Below are positions 62,916 through 64,000 of a DNA stretch of 64,000 bases, in pieces; position 1 is the first letter of the stretch, and the number at the start of each line of letters is the position of its first letter. Below the pieces are notes generated by a model. It worked only from the letters and a program-made list of their open reading frames with translations, did no database searches and was not told the DNA's origin. Made by a program: the position numbers and the translations under genes. Origin of the DNA: Myxococcales bacterium (lineage in GTDB: Bacteria > Myxococcota_A > Polyangia > Polyangiales > Ga0077539); contig JAEUKH010000028.1 in NCBI GenBank assembly GCA_016792845.1, positions 186,001 through 250,000 on the forward strand, written 5' to 3'.

Positions 62916-64000
62916 TCAGGGCCCGTTGGCCTCGGGGTCAGACTCGTCGAGGGGCTCGCCGCGGTCTTCCGCGAGGCGGCGGTAGATCGTGCGCGTCGCG
63001 ATGCCGAGGAGCTGCGCGGTGAGCCGCTTGTCACCGCCGGTGACCCGAAGCGTCTCGCGGATCACCATGCGTTCGATCTCTTCGAGGGGCGTGCCCACCG
63101 AGACCACGAGCTCTTGCCGCGGGTGTTCGGTCTCAACAATCTGCCGCGGAAAGTCGGCCAGATCGAGGGTCGTCGCGCGAGACAGCACCACGGCGCGTTC
63201 GAGGGTGTTCTCGAGCTCGCGCACGTTGCCGGGCCAGTTGTACCGCGTGAGCTTCTCGATCGCGGCGGGGGTCACGGTGAAGGGGCCCTTGGCGTTGCGC
63301 TGCGCGAACACCTTGAGAAAATGCTCGATCAAGAGCGGCACATCGCCCGGCCGCGAGCGCAGCGGCGGCGACGTGATGGCGATCACGTTCAAGCGGTAAT
63401 AGAGGTCTTCGCGGAAGCGACCCGCGGCGACCTCGTGGGCCAGGTCGCGGTTGGTGGCCGTCACGATGCGCAGGTCGGCGCGCTGCGTGCGCCCGCCGAG
63501 GGGCTCGTACTCGCCCTCTTGGATCACCCTGAGGAGCTTCACCTGCACGCTCGGCGAGAGCTCGCCGATCTCATCGAGGAAGAGCGTGCCGCCGCGGGCC
63601 TGGGCGAAGCGACCCTCGCGCTTTTGCACCGCCCCGGTGAAGGCGCCGCGCTCGTATCCGAAGAGCTCGGCCTCTAGGATGGTCTCAGGGATGGCCGCGC
63701 AGTTGACCGCGACGAAGGGCCCCGAGGCCCGCTGCGACCGCGCATGGACGTAGCGCGCGAGGAGCTCCTTGCCGGTGCCCGACTCGCCCAAGATGAGCAC
63801 CGTGGCGAGGCTCGGCGCGGCCTGCGCGGCGACCTCGAGCACCTGCCGGAGCGCGGGCGAGTTGCCGATGATCTCGCGCTTTCGGAGCTGCGAGAGCTCT
63901 TCTTTGAGCGAGCGATTCTCGGCGACGAGGCCGGCCTTCTCGACGGCCTTCTGCACCGACTTCACGATCTGCACCCGCTTGAGCGGCTTCTCGACGAAGT
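62916..64000 (-). CDS. Sigma-54-dependent response regulator, NtrC family, partial
   Basis: The gene runs off the right edge; only the last 361 codons are visible. The frame enters with FVEKPLKRVQIVKSVQKAVE, which is the end of a receiver domain with its conserved K-P, so an N-terminal receiver lies outside. The central AAA+ domain has Walker A GESGTGKELLARYVH, GYERGAFTGAVQ for sigma-54 contact, Walker B GGTLFLDEIGEL and R-finger region REDLYYRLNV. The C-terminus has a Fis-type HTH (LRVTGGDKRLTAQLLGIATR). It should activate sigma-54 promoters after phosphorylation. Its partner histidine kinase is not visible. Confidence 0.95.
   Translation of the reverse strand, partial: FVEKPLKRVQIVKSVQKAVEKAGLVAENRSLKEELSQLRKREIIGNSPALRQVLEVAAQAAPSLATVLILGESGTGKELLARYVHARSQRASGPFVAVNCAAIPETILEAELFGYERGAFTGAVQKREGRFAQARGGTLFLDEIGELSPSVQVKLLRVIQEGEYEPLGGRTQRADLRIVTATNRDLAHEVAAGRFREDLYYRLNVIAITSPPLRSRPGDVPLLIEHFLKVFAQRNAKGPFTVTPAAIEKLTRYNWPGNVRELENTLERAVVLSRATTLDLADFPRQIVETEHPRQELVVSVGTPLEEIERMVIRETLRVTGGDKRLTAQLLGIATRTIYRRLAEDRGEPLDESDPEANGP

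Overview
The window is a very GC-rich, densely packed bacterial chromosome segment. Gene content points to a Myxococcota-type (former deltaproteobacterial) organism, possibly in the Polyangia. The reasons are five Hanks-type Ser/Thr kinases with diverse C-terminal modules (PEGA, TonB/AgmX-like, FG-GAP), a class III cyclase, a type II secretion operon that includes gspN, 'DAGP'-type linkers, many cysteine-rich lipoproteins and a sigma-54 activator. GTG and TTG starts and 1-4 bp overlaps between genes are common. I see no insertion sequence, prophage, CRISPR array, integrase or rRNA. The only RNA gene is one tRNA with anticodon CAT.

Layout. 1-2166 (minus, then the tRNA): a RodZ-like gene cut by the window edge, a TPR lipoprotein upstream of it, a Crp/Fnr regulator, then tRNA-Met(CAT) with a clear promoter and terminator. 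2167-2764 is non-coding as far as I can tell. 2765-9788 (plus): a coupled cluster of a membrane class III cyclase, a Ser/Thr kinase with a receiver-like tail, a LysM/FecR/barrel envelope protein and an EF-hand NADPH oxidase resembling eukaryotic NOX5. 10034-15363 (plus): a PEGA kinase, a TPR/PEGA protein and three lipoproteins. 15377-19586 (minus): a 59-residue membrane microprotein, a TerB-like protein, and a three-gene flavin/iron-sulfur amine oxidoreductase related to heterotrimeric sarcosine oxidase and HcnABC.

19623-26586 is mostly minus-strand housekeeping: a 3D-domain wall enzyme, a thioesterase, recA with an upstream dyad, an ECF sigma factor with a proline-rich head, an amidohydrolase with a His/Asp repeat, and a ComM/YifB ATPase. 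26749-35741 holds three more receptor kinases and an Xaa-Pro aminopeptidase. 35780-42300 holds gpsA, yhbY, rsmI, an RpoH-type sigma factor, a prolyl-hydroxylase-like dioxygenase, unknown genes and an MFS transporter.

42398-57327 (minus) is a complete type II secretion operon in the order gspC-D-E-F-X-G-H-I-J-K-L-M-N, lacking only the prepilin peptidase. X is an extra GspG-like protein without a prepilin cleavage motif. Next to it lie a secreted Cys-containing protein and, divergently, a 1424-residue lipoprotein with fifteen exact-length 43-residue, eight-cysteine repeats, which could be secretion cargo (inference). The window ends inside a sigma-54 response regulator.

The most novel candidates are the cyclase-kinase-LysM/FecR-NOX cluster, the non-cleavable pseudopilin-like protein in the secretion operon, the FG-GAP receptor kinase and the cysteine-repeat lipoprotein.
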